DNA of 64,000 bases from Micromonospora sp. RP3T (GTDB lineage Bacteria; Actinomycetota; Actinomycetes; Mycobacteriales; Micromonosporaceae). The stretch spans positions 1 to 64,000 of the forward strand of contig NZ_PYPS01000032.1 in assembly GCF_003027925.1 (NCBI RefSeq), written 5' to 3'. The notes below the pieces were generated by a model, which searched no databases, was not told the DNA's origin, and saw only the letters and a list, made by a program, of their open reading frames with translations. Position numbers and translations under genes: made by a program. Position 1 is the first letter of the stretch. Each line of letters opens with the position of its first letter. This document shows positions 9,888 to 18,315 of this stretch, piece after piece.

Positions 9888-11474
9888 TCAAGGGGTGCGA
9901 CGCGGGTTGACCAGCCGGCGCACCATCGGCGCGGCGTTCCACCGGGCCGCCCCGACCAGGTCCCGGGCGTGTTCCAGCACGGTGTAGTCGGGCCGGGCCA
10001 CGCCGTCGGCGATGGCCCGGTCGAGGTCGTTGCCGCACCGGGTGAGCACGCTGTCGAAGTCGCGCCGGACCGGCTCCAGCAGGTGGTAGCCGAAGGAGCG
10101 GTGCAGCCGGGCGAAGAGCGGCTTGTAGAGCCGGGCCCGCTCGTGCAGCCCGGACGAGTAGGACATCGGGTTCTTCGGCCGGCGTCGGACGTAGTCGGGC
10201 AGCAGGTCGGCGAAGGCCCGCCGGACGATCCACTTCTCCTGCCCGTCCCGCAGCTTGAGGTCCAGCGGCAGCCGCATGGCCAGCTCGACGACGCTGAGGT
10301 CGAGGAACGGCACCCGGGCCTCCACGCCGTGCCCCATGCTGGCGCGGTCCACCCGCTGCAACTCGGTCCGGCACAGGTTGCGGATCTTGTGCAGGAAGAG
10401 CCGGCGGGACCGCTCCGGCCCGACCTGGTGGTACATGGGATAGCCGCCGAACAGCTCGTCCGAGCCGTCGCCGGTGAGCACCACCTTCACGCCCAGCTCG
10501 CGCAGGCGCCGGAAGATCGGCACCGAGACCACCGCGTTGATGATGTCGCCGTACTCGGTCAGCTCCGAGATCCGGATGGCCTCGCGCACGTCGGCGCGGC
10601 GGATGTCGCGCGGACGCAGCTCGATCACCTCGTGCGGCACGCCGAGGTCGGCGGCGAGCCGCCGCGCGTACGCCACGTCGGGGCTGTCCGGGGCACCGAC
10701 GGTCACCGCCACGCAGTCCGGATGCAGCTCCCGGGCGTGCAGCAACGCCAGCGAGCTGTCCAGGCCGCCGGAGAGCACCACACCCACGGTGAGGTCGGTG
10801 TCCAACCGGATCCGCATGGCGTCGGTGAGCGCGACGCGGACGAGCAGGGCGGCCTCGTCCGGGTCGTCGATCACCGGCAGTCCGGCGCCGAGCGTGAGCA
10901 GGTCCACGTGCGGGCGCAGCCGGACCGGATCGTCCGGCCCGGCCCAGCCGTGGTGCCCCGGCGGCACCTCGTTGATCGGTGCGCCGTGCCCGACCAGCGC
11001 CTTCACCTCGGAGGCGAGGTGCAGGCAACCCGGGCCGCGGGACCAGTAGAGCGGCTTCACCCCGAGCGGGTCCCGGGCCAGGTACGCCCGACCGCCGGCG
11101 CGTTCGGCCACCACGAAGGCGTACTCGCCGCGCAGCCGGCGCACCGCGCCCTCGCCCCACTGGCGGAACGCGGCGAGCACCACCTCGGTGTCGCCGGCGG
11201 TGCGGAAGACGTGGCCGAGCCGGGTCAGCTCGGCGCGCAGCTCGTGGTGGTTGAAGACCTCGCCGTTGAAGCAGAGCAGGTGCCGCTCGTCGGGTGAGAC
11301 CCAGGGCTGCACGGACCGGTCCCGGTCCACGATCCGCAACCGGCGTACGCCGGCCAGCAGGCCGTTCTCCTGCCGGGTCTCGGTGACCTCGCCGCGCGGG
11401 GCCAGCGCGGCCAGCATCCGCCGGAAGGTGGCCGGGTCGGCCTCCGGGCCGATGCTCAGCGCGATCCCGCACAT
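9888..11474 (-). CDS. asnB: Asparagine synthetase, glutamine-hydrolysing
   Basis: A 528-residue class II glutamine amidotransferase fused to an ATP-PPi synthetase domain. Cys2 (M-C-G-I) is the N-terminal nucleophile, RLRIVDR and FNGEVFNH belong to the glutaminase site, and the PP-loop is VVLSGGLDSS, with TGDGSDELFGGY downstream. It should transfer ammonia from glutamine to an adenylated carboxylate. The family includes true asparagine synthetases and LtsA-type enzymes that amidate meso-diaminopimelate in actinobacterial peptidoglycan. It begins four bases after the stop of the M15-like gene, so the two are one operon. The pairing with a wall-peptidase fold makes a cell-wall or peptide-modifying role worth considering. 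Confidence 0.9.
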   Translation of the reverse strand: MCGIALSIGPEADPATFRRMLAALAPRGEVTETRQENGLLAGVRRLRIVDRDRSVQPWVSPDERHLLCFNGEVFNHHELRAELTRLGHVFRTAGDTEVVLAAFRQWGEGAVRRLRGEYAFVVAERAGGRAYLARDPLGVKPLYWSRGPGCLHLASEVKALVGHGAPINEVPPGHHGWAGPDDPVRLRPHVDLLTLGAGLPVIDDPDEAALLVRVALTDAMRIRLDTDLTVGVVLSGGLDSSLALLHARELHPDCVAVTVGAPDSPDVAYARRLAADLGVPHEVIELRPRDIRRADVREAIRISELTEYGDIINAVVSVPIFRRLRELGVKVVLTGDGSDELFGGYPMYHQVGPERSRRLFLHKIRNLCRTELQRVDRASMGHGVEARVPFLDLSVVELAMRLPLDLKLRDGQEKWIVRRAFADLLPDYVRRRPKNPMSYSSGLHERARLYKPLFARLHRSFGYHLLEPVRRDFDSVLTRCGNDLDRAIADGVARPDYTVLEHARDLVGAARWNAAPMVRRLVNPRRTP

Positions 11475-11478
11475 CGGG

Positions 11479-12435
11479 TCAGCACCCCATCTCGGCCTCG
11501 TACGCCCGCCGGTACCGCCGACGGGCCGAGGGCGCGAGGCAGAGGTGCCAGGCCTGTCCCTCGTCGACCACGTTGATCTCGCCGGCCTCCTGCCGGCCCA
11601 GCAGCAACCCGGCCAGGGCGGTACGCGCGCCGAACCGCTCGTACCAGTCCAGTTCGACGTCGGCCGCCCAGCCCAGGCAGTGCCCGCTGGGCACCATGGC
11701 GGCGTACCCCAGCCGGCGCAGCCGGTACTGGTGCTCGGCGCTGCGGGCCAGGCTGGTCACCCAGAGCGGCGGTGTGCCGGCGCGGGTGACCGTGGCGAAC
11801 TCCCGGGCCAGGTCGTTGAGGAGGGCGATCATCTCGCGACGGGCCCGGCGGAACAGCAGACCCGCGGTACGCGGGCTGGCACCCGGGCGGACCCGGCGCC
11901 GGACCGCGTGCAGCCCGCGTCCCAGCACCGTGGTGGGCTGCTCGCGGTAGCGGAACTCCAGCAGCCCGCGGCGGCGCAGCCACTCCAGGTCGACGAGTTC
12001 GGTGCTGGTGCGCACCTGGTCGTCGGTGCGGAAGGTCGGGCTGTCCCGCCACCACAGCACGTCGACGCGGGAGAGCAGGAAGATCCGGACCAGCGCGGTC
12101 AGGTCGTGCGCCGAGCTGCGCGCGTTGGGCTGGTAGCGCGCCATCTCCAGCAGCAGCGTCTCCCGCGCGCCGACCAGCCCCTGCGGGGTGGCGTCCAGGA
12201 CCGCGGCGATGGCCGGCTCACGCAGCCGCTGGTCGAGCAGCACCTGCCGGGCGGTGGTCGAGGGCGCGTCCGCCAACGCGCCCACCTCGACCAGCAGGTC
12301 CGCCACCGCCGCCCGGTAGGCGGCCAGGTCGGGCTCGGCGGCGTGCCGGTCGACGGCCGGCAGCCGGCGGGCGGGAGCGGTGGACGCGGCGGTGGGGCCG
12401 GGCTGGCGACCGGGGCTACGGCTGGGCACTCGCAT
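11479..12435 (-). CDS. M15/LAS-peptidase-fold protein without signal peptide
   Basis: A 318-residue protein upstream of and coupled to asnB. The N-terminal 180 residues are helical, basic and unassigned. The C-terminal part shows the zinc-peptidase signature of D-Ala-D-Ala carboxypeptidases: SxHxxGxAxD with S250, H252, G255, A257 and D259, preceded by VTSLARSAEHQ, which resembles the family's substrate-binding S-x-x-R-S. The second zinc His is probably H297, but the general-base Glu of the E-x-x-H motif reads Gln (Q294-A-W-H). No signal peptide or membrane helix is seen, which is unusual for a wall peptidase. Start ATG 12435 has GAGGGG and GGAG upstream. The family assignment is my motif reading. 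Confidence 0.6.
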   Translation of the reverse strand: MRVPSRSPGRQPGPTAASTAPARRLPAVDRHAAEPDLAAYRAAVADLLVEVGALADAPSTTARQVLLDQRLREPAIAAVLDATPQGLVGARETLLLEMARYQPNARSSAHDLTALVRIFLLSRVDVLWWRDSPTFRTDDQVRTSTELVDLEWLRRRGLLEFRYREQPTTVLGRGLHAVRRRVRPGASPRTAGLLFRRARREMIALLNDLAREFATVTRAGTPPLWVTSLARSAEHQYRLRRLGYAAMVPSGHCLGWAADVELDWYERFGARTALAGLLLGRQEAGEINVVDEGQAWHLCLAPSARRRYRRAYEAEMGC

Positions 12436-12546
12436 GGTCTCCGTCCCCTCTCGTCGGGACACGGTGCAACGGGGTCTGCACCTCACGTAACCACCCGGGA
12501 CGGGAGCGCCGGGGGCAATGCGCCCACTCTCCTCCGAACGGTTCTT

Positions 12547-12572
12547 TACAACGTTGTATCCAACGCTGTACA
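12547..12572. promoter_or_regulatory. Tandem operator, LacI-like
   Basis: A perfect 12-bp palindrome, TACAACGTTGTA (12547-12558), with a central CG as in LacI/GalR-family operators, is followed by a second related site (CAACGCTGTACA) 12 bp further on. It lies between the divergent M15-like gene and the GH43 glycosidase, 46 bp before the latter. Secreted glycosidases in actinobacteria are commonly under LacI-type repressors; no such gene is adjacent. Confidence 0.5.
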
Positions 12573-12617
12573 AACGTGTGCACCGCAGTGACCTCCGTCT
12601 ACTCCGAGGCAGGCCCG

Positions 12618-14813
12618 ATGCGACACCTCCACCGCGGCGGCGTGCTCGCCGCCGTACTCACCCTGACGCTCGCCGGGGCGGTGCCCGCGCCCGCCGCCGG
12701 GCCCGACCGCTACCGCAACCCGGTCTCCGCCGGGTTCGCCGACACCTTCGCCGATCCGGTCGTGGTCCGTGGCGACGACGGCGTCTGGTACGCCTTCGGC
12801 ACCTCCGACCCGCTGCGCGAGGGCGAGGGCCGGGCCCACCGGGTGCCCATCGCCCGCTCCACCGACCTGGTCGACTGGAGCTACGTGGGCGACGCGTTCA
12901 GCGCCGACCAGCGGCCCGCCTACGCCGCGCCCGGCTCCGCGTTCTGGGCGCCCGACGTGCGCCGGATCGGCGGGCGCTGGGTGATGTACCTGACCGTCAC
13001 CGACACCACGGTCTCCGACGACACGTTCGACACCGCCGTCGGCGTGGCCACCGCGCCGAGCCCGGCCGGCCCCTGGACGTTCGTCGACACGCCGGTGGTC
13101 GCCCCGCGCCCCGGCGCCGGCGGCGGCTACCTGTGGACCATCGACCCGAGCCAGCTCACCGGCGCCGACGGCCGCTCCTACCTCTACTACGGCAGCTACT
13201 ACGGCGGCATCTCGGTCACCGAGCTGACCCCCGACGGGCTGCGCGCGGTCGGCACGTCGACAGCGGTCGCGGTGGACAACAAGTTCGAGGGCGCCTACGC
13301 GCTGCGCCGCGACGGCTGGTACTACCTCTTCGCCTCCACCGCGAACTGCTGCGCCGGCCCGGCCACCGGCTACTCCGTCCAGGTCGGCCGCGCCCGTGAC
13401 CCACGCGGCCCGTTCGTCGACCGCGAGGGCCAGCGCCTCGACGTCTCCTCAGCCGGCGGCACGCCGGTGCTGACCCAGAACGGCAACCGGTGGATCGGCA
13501 CCGGTCACAACGCGGTGCTCACCGACCTGTCCGGGCAGGACTGGATCGCCTACCACGCGATCGACCGGGCCGACCCCTACCTGGACGAGCCGTTCGGCGT
13601 CAACGAGCGGCCGATGCTGCTGGACCGCCTCGACTGGATCGACGGATGGCCGACCGTGAACGCCGGCGCCGGCCCCTCCGACGGCGCCCGTCCCGCGCCG
13701 GTCACCAGCGGTCGCGTCGACGCCCGCTTCGACACCGCCGACCTGCGCGGCTGGCGGACCGGATCCGGCTCGTGGCGGGCCGCCGGCGGCGTGCTGACCG
13801 GCACCGGGACGCTCACCTCGCGTACCGGCCTCGGCGGCGACCTGCGGGTCGAGACCGACCTGCGGCTGACCGGCGCGACCACGGCCGGGCTGCGACTCGG
13901 CCCGGTGGACGTCCGGGTCGGCGGCGGCCGGCTGGCCGTCGGGACCGCCGGCGTGCCGCTGCCCGCCGGCACCGACCTGCGCAACCGGCACAACCTCGCC
14001 GTGGAGGTCCGCGGCCGGCAGCTCGTCGCCACGCTCAGCCCGTCCCGCCTCGGCGACCCGGTCGCCCGGGTGTCGGTGCGGCTCCCCCGGCCGGCGAACG
14101 GCCCACTGGCGCTGCGCGCCGAGGGCGGACCGGCCGAGTTCGACAACGTCAGCGCCGCCCGCCTGTACCGCCCGGCCCGGCACGAGGTCGCCCCGCCCCG
14201 GGTCGGCCCGGTGCTGCGCGACTGGTCCGACGAGTTCTCGGACGGCCTCGACCCGGCCTGGCGGTGGGTACGCCAGGACCCGGCCGCGACCGTGTCCGGC
14301 GGCGCGCTGCGTTGGCCGGTCCAGGACGCCGACCTCTCCGGCACCGCCAACACCGCCGGGGTGCTGCTGCGCGACGCGCCGGCCGGTGACTACGTCGCGG
14401 AGACCAGGGTGACGCTCGACCTGGGCGAGGAGACGGTCCGCAACTACCAGCAGGCCGGCCTCGTCGCGTACGTCGACGACGACCGGTTCGCCCGGCTGAG
14501 CCAGGTGGCCATCTGGAACACCCGGCAGGTCGAGTTCGGCTACGAGCTGCCCTTCGCCGGCCAGCCGGTCTACGGCGGCAGCATCGTCGGCACCCCGGGG
14601 ACCACGACGTGGCTGCGGCTGGCCCACCACGTCGACCGGGTCACCGGCGAGCACGAGTTCCGCGCCGGCTCCAGCCGGGACGGGACGCACTGGACGTGGG
14701 GCGCGGTGTGGACCTTCCCGGCCGACACCACGCCGCGGATCGGCCTGGTCGCCCACGGCGGCGCCACGCCGGCGGTGACGGCGGAGTTCGACTACCTCCG
14801 CTTCCACCGCTGA
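12618..14813 (+). CDS. Secreted GH43-family glycoside hydrolase
   Basis: A 731-residue exoenzyme with a signal peptide (cleavage near APAAG, residue 27) and a five-bladed GH43 propeller over residues 30-350. The three acidic residues of the family are visible: D46 in TFADPV (base), D176 in TIDPSQ (pKa modulator) and E224 in KFEGAY (acid). The remaining half holds two beta-sandwich modules: residues about 370-535 (FDTADLRGW...FDNVSAARLY) and about 550-730 (WSDEFSDGLDPAWRWV...FDYLRFH), the latter like concanavalin-fold/DUF1349-type domains that follow GH43 xylosidases and arabinanases. The substrate is probably arabinan or xylan. Start ATG 12618 was chosen because it opens directly into the signal peptide. 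Confidence 0.87.
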   Translation: MRHLHRGGVLAAVLTLTLAGAVPAPAAGPDRYRNPVSAGFADTFADPVVVRGDDGVWYAFGTSDPLREGEGRAHRVPIARSTDLVDWSYVGDAFSADQRPAYAAPGSAFWAPDVRRIGGRWVMYLTVTDTTVSDDTFDTAVGVATAPSPAGPWTFVDTPVVAPRPGAGGGYLWTIDPSQLTGADGRSYLYYGSYYGGISVTELTPDGLRAVGTSTAVAVDNKFEGAYALRRDGWYYLFASTANCCAGPATGYSVQVGRARDPRGPFVDREGQRLDVSSAGGTPVLTQNGNRWIGTGHNAVLTDLSGQDWIAYHAIDRADPYLDEPFGVNERPMLLDRLDWIDGWPTVNAGAGPSDGARPAPVTSGRVDARFDTADLRGWRTGSGSWRAAGGVLTGTGTLTSRTGLGGDLRVETDLRLTGATTAGLRLGPVDVRVGGGRLAVGTAGVPLPAGTDLRNRHNLAVEVRGRQLVATLSPSRLGDPVARVSVRLPRPANGPLALRAEGGPAEFDNVSAARLYRPARHEVAPPRVGPVLRDWSDEFSDGLDPAWRWVRQDPAATVSGGALRWPVQDADLSGTANTAGVLLRDAPAGDYVAETRVTLDLGEETVRNYQQAGLVAYVDDDRFARLSQVAIWNTRQVEFGYELPFAGQPVYGGSIVGTPGTTTWLRLAHHVDRVTGEHEFRAGSSRDGTHWTWGAVWTFPADTTPRIGLVAHGGATPAVTAEFDYLRFHR

Positions 14814-14820
14814 CCGCGTC

Positions 14821-14850
14821 CGGGGCCGCCCCACCGCCGGGGCGGCCCCG
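14821..14850. terminator. Hairpin between convergent genes
   Basis: A perfect 12-bp GC stem (14821-14832 with 14839-14850, loop of six) fills the 39-bp gap between the convergent GH43 and 2H phosphoesterase genes. It probably terminates both. Confidence 0.6.
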
Positions 14851-14852
14851 GC

Positions 14853-15386
14853 TCAGCCGCCGGGGCGCGGGCAGGTGGCGGTCAGCTCGGTGACGGTGCG
14901 GGTGTCGCCGTCGTAGCTGCGGGCGGCCACGAACTCCCCGCCCGGGCGGTCCGCGCCGGCGACCGCCCGGGCGCGGCGGCGGTCCGCCCCCCGGAAACGC
15001 AGCGCCAGGCTCAGGTGCGGCACCCAGCGCCCGGGCAGGTGCCACGGGTGCGGGCCGGACGCCTCGGTGAGCACGTCCCAGACCGCGCCGTGCAGCGCGA
15101 CCAGCTGCGGCGTCGGACGGACCAGCCAGACCAGCGGCGCGCTGCCGTCGAGGACCGCCAGCCGGTCGAGCCGGACGGGCAGCGGCAACGCGGCGTCGCA
15201 GAGGTCGGCGAGGCGCTGCTCGGCGCCGGGCGGGAAATCGTCGACCGAGGCGAGCGTCAGGTGCGGCCGGTTGGTCGGGTGCGTGTTGCGGGCGAGGCTG
15301 GGCAGGCCGGCGGCGGCGAGCCGGCTCCAGGCTGCCCGCACCGCGGCGTCCAGCTCGGGTGAGCAGAGCAGTTCCACCGTCCGCAC
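14853..15386 (-). CDS. 2'-5' RNA ligase / 2H phosphoesterase family protein
   Basis: A 177-residue protein with the two His-x-Thr/Ser-x motifs that define the 2H phosphoesterase superfamily: PHLTLA near residue 41 and PHLSLA near residue 123. Family members act on 2'-5' or cyclic phosphodiester bonds in RNA or nucleotides; the cellular substrate is unknown. It starts with GTG at 15386, and a TAGCCT box ends six bases upstream, which would place the transcription start at the start codon (leaderless). Confidence 0.85.
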   Translation of the reverse strand: MRTVELLCSPELDAAVRAAWSRLAAAGLPSLARNTHPTNRPHLTLASVDDFPPGAEQRLADLCDAALPLPVRLDRLAVLDGSAPLVWLVRPTPQLVALHGAVWDVLTEASGPHPWHLPGRWVPHLSLALRFRGADRRRARAVAGADRPGGEFVAARSYDGDTRTVTELTATCPRPGG

Positions 15387-15450
15387 AGGATCAGGCTAGT
15401 CCCCGACGGACGGCGGGGACGTCCGGTATCCGGTCGCGGACCACCCGGGA

Positions 15451-16056
15451 TCAGAGCCAGCCGGCTTCGCGGGCCCGCCGGACCGCCCCGGCCCGGTCGA
15501 CGGCGCCGAGTTTCTGCACGCAGGCGCTCAGGTGGTTGCGGACGGTCCCGGCGGCCAGGTGGGTCCGGCGGGCGATCACCGCGACCGGGGTGCCCAGTTC
15601 CGCCAGTCGCAGCGTCTCCAGCTCGCGCGGGGTCAACGGGCACTCGGGCAACGTCAACGCGTCGGCGGCGAGCGCCGGGTCGACGTAGCGCGCGCCGGAG
15701 TGCACCCGGCGGATCACGTCGGCCAGCGCACCGCCGGGAGCGCCCTTGGCGAGGAACCCGCGCGCCCCGGCCGCCAGCGCCGGCCGGAGCTGGGCGGGCC
15801 GGCCGTGACCGGTGAGGATCACCGGGGCGCACCCGGGCAGCAGGCGGGTCAGTTCGGCGGCGACCGCCACGCCGTCGGGCGGCGGCATCTCCAGGTCCAG
15901 CACGGCGACGTCCGGGCGGTGGGCCAGTGCGGTGGCCAGGGCGGCCCGCCCGTCGGCGGCGTGCGCCACCACCTCGATGTCCGGTTCCAGGTCGAGCAGC
16001 GCGGCCAGCGCGAGCCGGATCAGCTCCTCGTCGTCGGCCAGCAGCACCCGGATCAC
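15451..16056 (-). CDS. LuxR-family response regulator (DesR-like)
   Basis: A 201-residue receiver plus LuxR-HTH regulator. Receiver: ADDEE acidic pocket, phosphoacceptor in VAVLDLEMP, Lys in FLAKG. HTH: PLTPRELETLRLAELGTP and GTVRNHLSACVQKL. The GTG start at 16056 overlaps the kinase stop (GTGA). In the DesK/DesR group the pair often controls membrane-lipid or ABC-transporter genes, but none is adjacent here, so the target is unknown. Confidence 0.9.
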   Translation of the reverse strand: MIRVLLADDEELIRLALAALLDLEPDIEVVAHAADGRAALATALAHRPDVAVLDLEMPPPDGVAVAAELTRLLPGCAPVILTGHGRPAQLRPALAAGARGFLAKGAPGGALADVIRRVHSGARYVDPALAADALTLPECPLTPRELETLRLAELGTPVAVIARRTHLAAGTVRNHLSACVQKLGAVDRAGAVRRAREAGWL

Positions 16057-17195
16057 GGCGTCACCGGCACGGTCGCCACCAGGCTGAACACGCCGTCCTC
16101 GGTGACGGCCCGGACGCGGCCACCGGAGGGGGCGAGCCGGTCGGCGAGGCCACGGAGGCCACCGCTGAAGACGTCCGGGCCGGGGCCACGGACGCCGTCG
16201 TTGCGTACGGTCAGCGTCACCAGCCCATCGTCCCGGGTGATCTCGATCCGGCACCAGCCGGCCCGGCTGTGCCGCAGCACGTTCGTGCCGGCCTCGCGCA
16301 GCACGGCGGCCAGGTCGGCGGCGACGGGGGCGGGCAGCGCACCGACCGGTGGCTCGACCGTGCAGCGCACCCCGCTGGAGCGCAGCACCTCCCCCACCGC
16401 CGCCGCCTGCTCGGCCAGGTCGACGGCGCGGTAGCCGTGCACGGCGGCGCGGACCCGGGTCAACGCCGACGCGGCGAGCCGACGCGCCTCGGCCGCCTCC
16501 CGGCCGGCGCGGGCGCCGTCCACCGACGCCAGCCGCTCGGCCAGCTCGGCCTTCAGCGCGATCACGGTGAGATCGTGGCCGAGCAGGTCGTGCACGTCGC
16601 GGGCGAACCGCAGCCGCTCCTCGGTGGCGGCGAGCCGCGCCCCGGCCGCCTGCCCCTGCCGGGCCTCGACCAGCAGGTCCCAGAACCACACCTGGACCCA
16701 GGCGAGCAGCGCGATCCCGGCGCCCACCCCGCCGGTGACCAGCAGCGCCGTGGGCAGCGGTCCATCGGTCGCCACGGTGACCCCGGCCGCGGCGGTGAGC
16801 ACCCCGGCCGCCGCGGCCACCGCCACGGCCGGCCGGAACAGCAACGGCGTCATGCCGACCAGCGACGCCCCCAACCACGCCCAGGTCGGCCAGGCGCCGG
16901 CCGCCACCGGGCCGACCAGGGGCAGGCTGAGCAGCGCGGCCACCGCCAGCGCGAGGTGCCGGCGGCGCCGGGCCGGGGCGGCGAGCCAGGGCGTGACCGC
17001 CGCGTGCAGCACCGCGCCCTGGGCCACCGCGAAACCGAGCAACCCCACCACGCCGAGCACCGCCCGCACCGGGTCCGGCTCGCGGAGCAGGCCGACCGCG
17101 GGCAGCAGCACCGTGGTCCACCCGTTCGTGCCCAGTGAGATCAGGGTGACGCGCCGGGCCCGGCGCAGCCGGTGGTCCGCCGGATCGACAGTCAT
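16053..17195 (-). CDS. Sensor histidine kinase (DesK-like)
   Basis: A 380-residue kinase with four to six membrane helices in residues 15-150, the HisKA_3 motif ARDVHDLLGHDLTV and an ATPase domain (LREAGTNVLRHS, GGLRGLADRL). No sensory domain is present apart from the membrane part. The ATG at 17195 (M-T-V-D-P-A-D) is preceded by GGGGGG and, eight bases away, by a TAGGAT box, so its promoter lies within the ~25 bp upstream. It is co-translated with the regulator. Confidence 0.9.
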   Translation of the reverse strand: MTVDPADHRLRRARRVTLISLGTNGWTTVLLPAVGLLREPDPVRAVLGVVGLLGFAVAQGAVLHAAVTPWLAAPARRRRHLALAVAALLSLPLVGPVAAGAWPTWAWLGASLVGMTPLLFRPAVAVAAAAGVLTAAAGVTVATDGPLPTALLVTGGVGAGIALLAWVQVWFWDLLVEARQGQAAGARLAATEERLRFARDVHDLLGHDLTVIALKAELAERLASVDGARAGREAAEARRLAASALTRVRAAVHGYRAVDLAEQAAAVGEVLRSSGVRCTVEPPVGALPAPVAADLAAVLREAGTNVLRHSRAGWCRIEITRDDGLVTLTVRNDGVRGPGPDVFSGGLRGLADRLAPSGGRVRAVTEDGVFSLVATVPVTP

Positions 17196-17541
17196 GCCCC
17201 CCGATCCTAGGGGTGGCACCGCGGATCCGGGCCAGCCCGGTGCCGCAGAAAGAAAAATGCTAAGACAGTTTCAGGGGTCAACTGTTGTGGCGGCAAAATC
17301 AATTCACCTTCCTCCGGGCGCATTTCCTGGGATCGGATGATACGAATGGGAGCGGGGAACGGAATTCGCGTTGCCCGGCCGCTCGGCACACCGCCGGCCC
17401 GATGATCCATCACCGGGAAGCGGCTTGACCAGCGCTGATGCGATCCGGGTGAACGCCGGACGCTCCCACCCACCCTGCGCCCCGACGCAGGAGCAATTGC
17501 CGGTGTCCCACCGCGCGTGGAACGAGAAAGAGGAAGAGGAA
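17196..17541. other. Intergenic region with promoter-like AT-richer stretch
   Basis: This 346-bp gap between the divergent kinase and secreted-protein genes holds no supportable gene. Its left half (about 17247-17310) is unusually AT-rich for the window and includes the short inverted repeat ACAGTT/AACTGT (17265-17285). It probably contains the promoter and a long leader of the secreted-protein gene. Confidence 0.5.
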
Positions 17542-18147
17542 ATGTCGCGAGTCACCCGCAACATGATTCGTTCGATGTTCGCCGCCGGATGCGCGGCCGG
17601 CCTGGTCGCGGTGGCCGCGCCGCCGGCCAGCGCCGCGACGTACACCGGATATCTTCAGGGCACCTGCGCGCAGGCCTCGGGCAGCGCCTACCGGCTCCAG
17701 ATGAAGATCCCGGTGAACGAGCTCAACGTGCCCGTCGTCTACGCCAACGGCGGCACCGGCACGGTCAGCGCCACCACCGCCTTCATGACCATGAACGTCG
17801 AGTGGTGCTCGAACGGCAGCTCGGTCACCTACGCCAAGATCGTGTCCAGCAACGCGGACCGGACCAGCGGCGGCGTCAGCACCAACCTCGAACGCAAGAG
17901 CTACACCAAGTCCGGCACGCCGCCCACCGCCGTCGGCGGGCCGTACACCCTCGGCACGGCGGCCACCTGGGGGCGCAACTTCTCCGGCACCGTCAGCGGA
18001 CAGCCGTTCGGCGTCGGCGGATCGCTGACGTTCACACCGGCGAACTTCACCTCGACCATGACGGTCAAGGTGTACCCGACCGACGCCCGGGTCGAGTGCA
18101 CCGGCACCGCGGTCGGCCACCCGGAGTTCTGCTCCCTCAACTACTGA
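17542..18147 (+). CDS. Secreted protein of unknown function
   Basis: A 201-residue exported protein not recognised as a known family. A signal peptide spans residues 1-32 (core FAAGCAAGLVAVAAP, cleavage near ASAA). The mature part is Thr/Ser/Gly-rich and predicted to be beta-structured, with four Cys (QGTCAQ, VEWCSN, VECTG, PEFCSL) that may form two disulfides. The RBS AGGAAGAGGAA directly before the ATG is one of the strongest in the window, suggesting high expression. It stands alone between a two-component system and a membrane protein gene. Confidence 0.75.
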   Translation: MSRVTRNMIRSMFAAGCAAGLVAVAAPPASAATYTGYLQGTCAQASGSAYRLQMKIPVNELNVPVVYANGGTGTVSATTAFMTMNVEWCSNGSSVTYAKIVSSNADRTSGGVSTNLERKSYTKSGTPPTAVGGPYTLGTAATWGRNFSGTVSGQPFGVGGSLTFTPANFTSTMTVKVYPTDARVECTGTAVGHPEFCSLNY

Positions 18148-18315
18148 TCCGAACGGCCGCGCGGCGACGCTCCCGACCGGTCGGGGGCGTCACCGCGGGG
18201 CGGTACGTGGGGACCGCGTCCATGCCTCTTGTCACGGGCGACCCGTGCGTTCCGCACGGTTTCCCGATGACGGACGCGCCTGGCCCGGTGCGTCCCGCGC
18301 CGGCAGGGTCGGGGC

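Noticed and set aside
9888..12435. M15-like/asnB pair as a lasso-peptide maturation system
   Set aside because: The synthetase keeps an intact N-terminal glutaminase Cys and PP-loop like ordinary AsnB, and no precursor peptide, RRE or leader-peptidase gene is visible.
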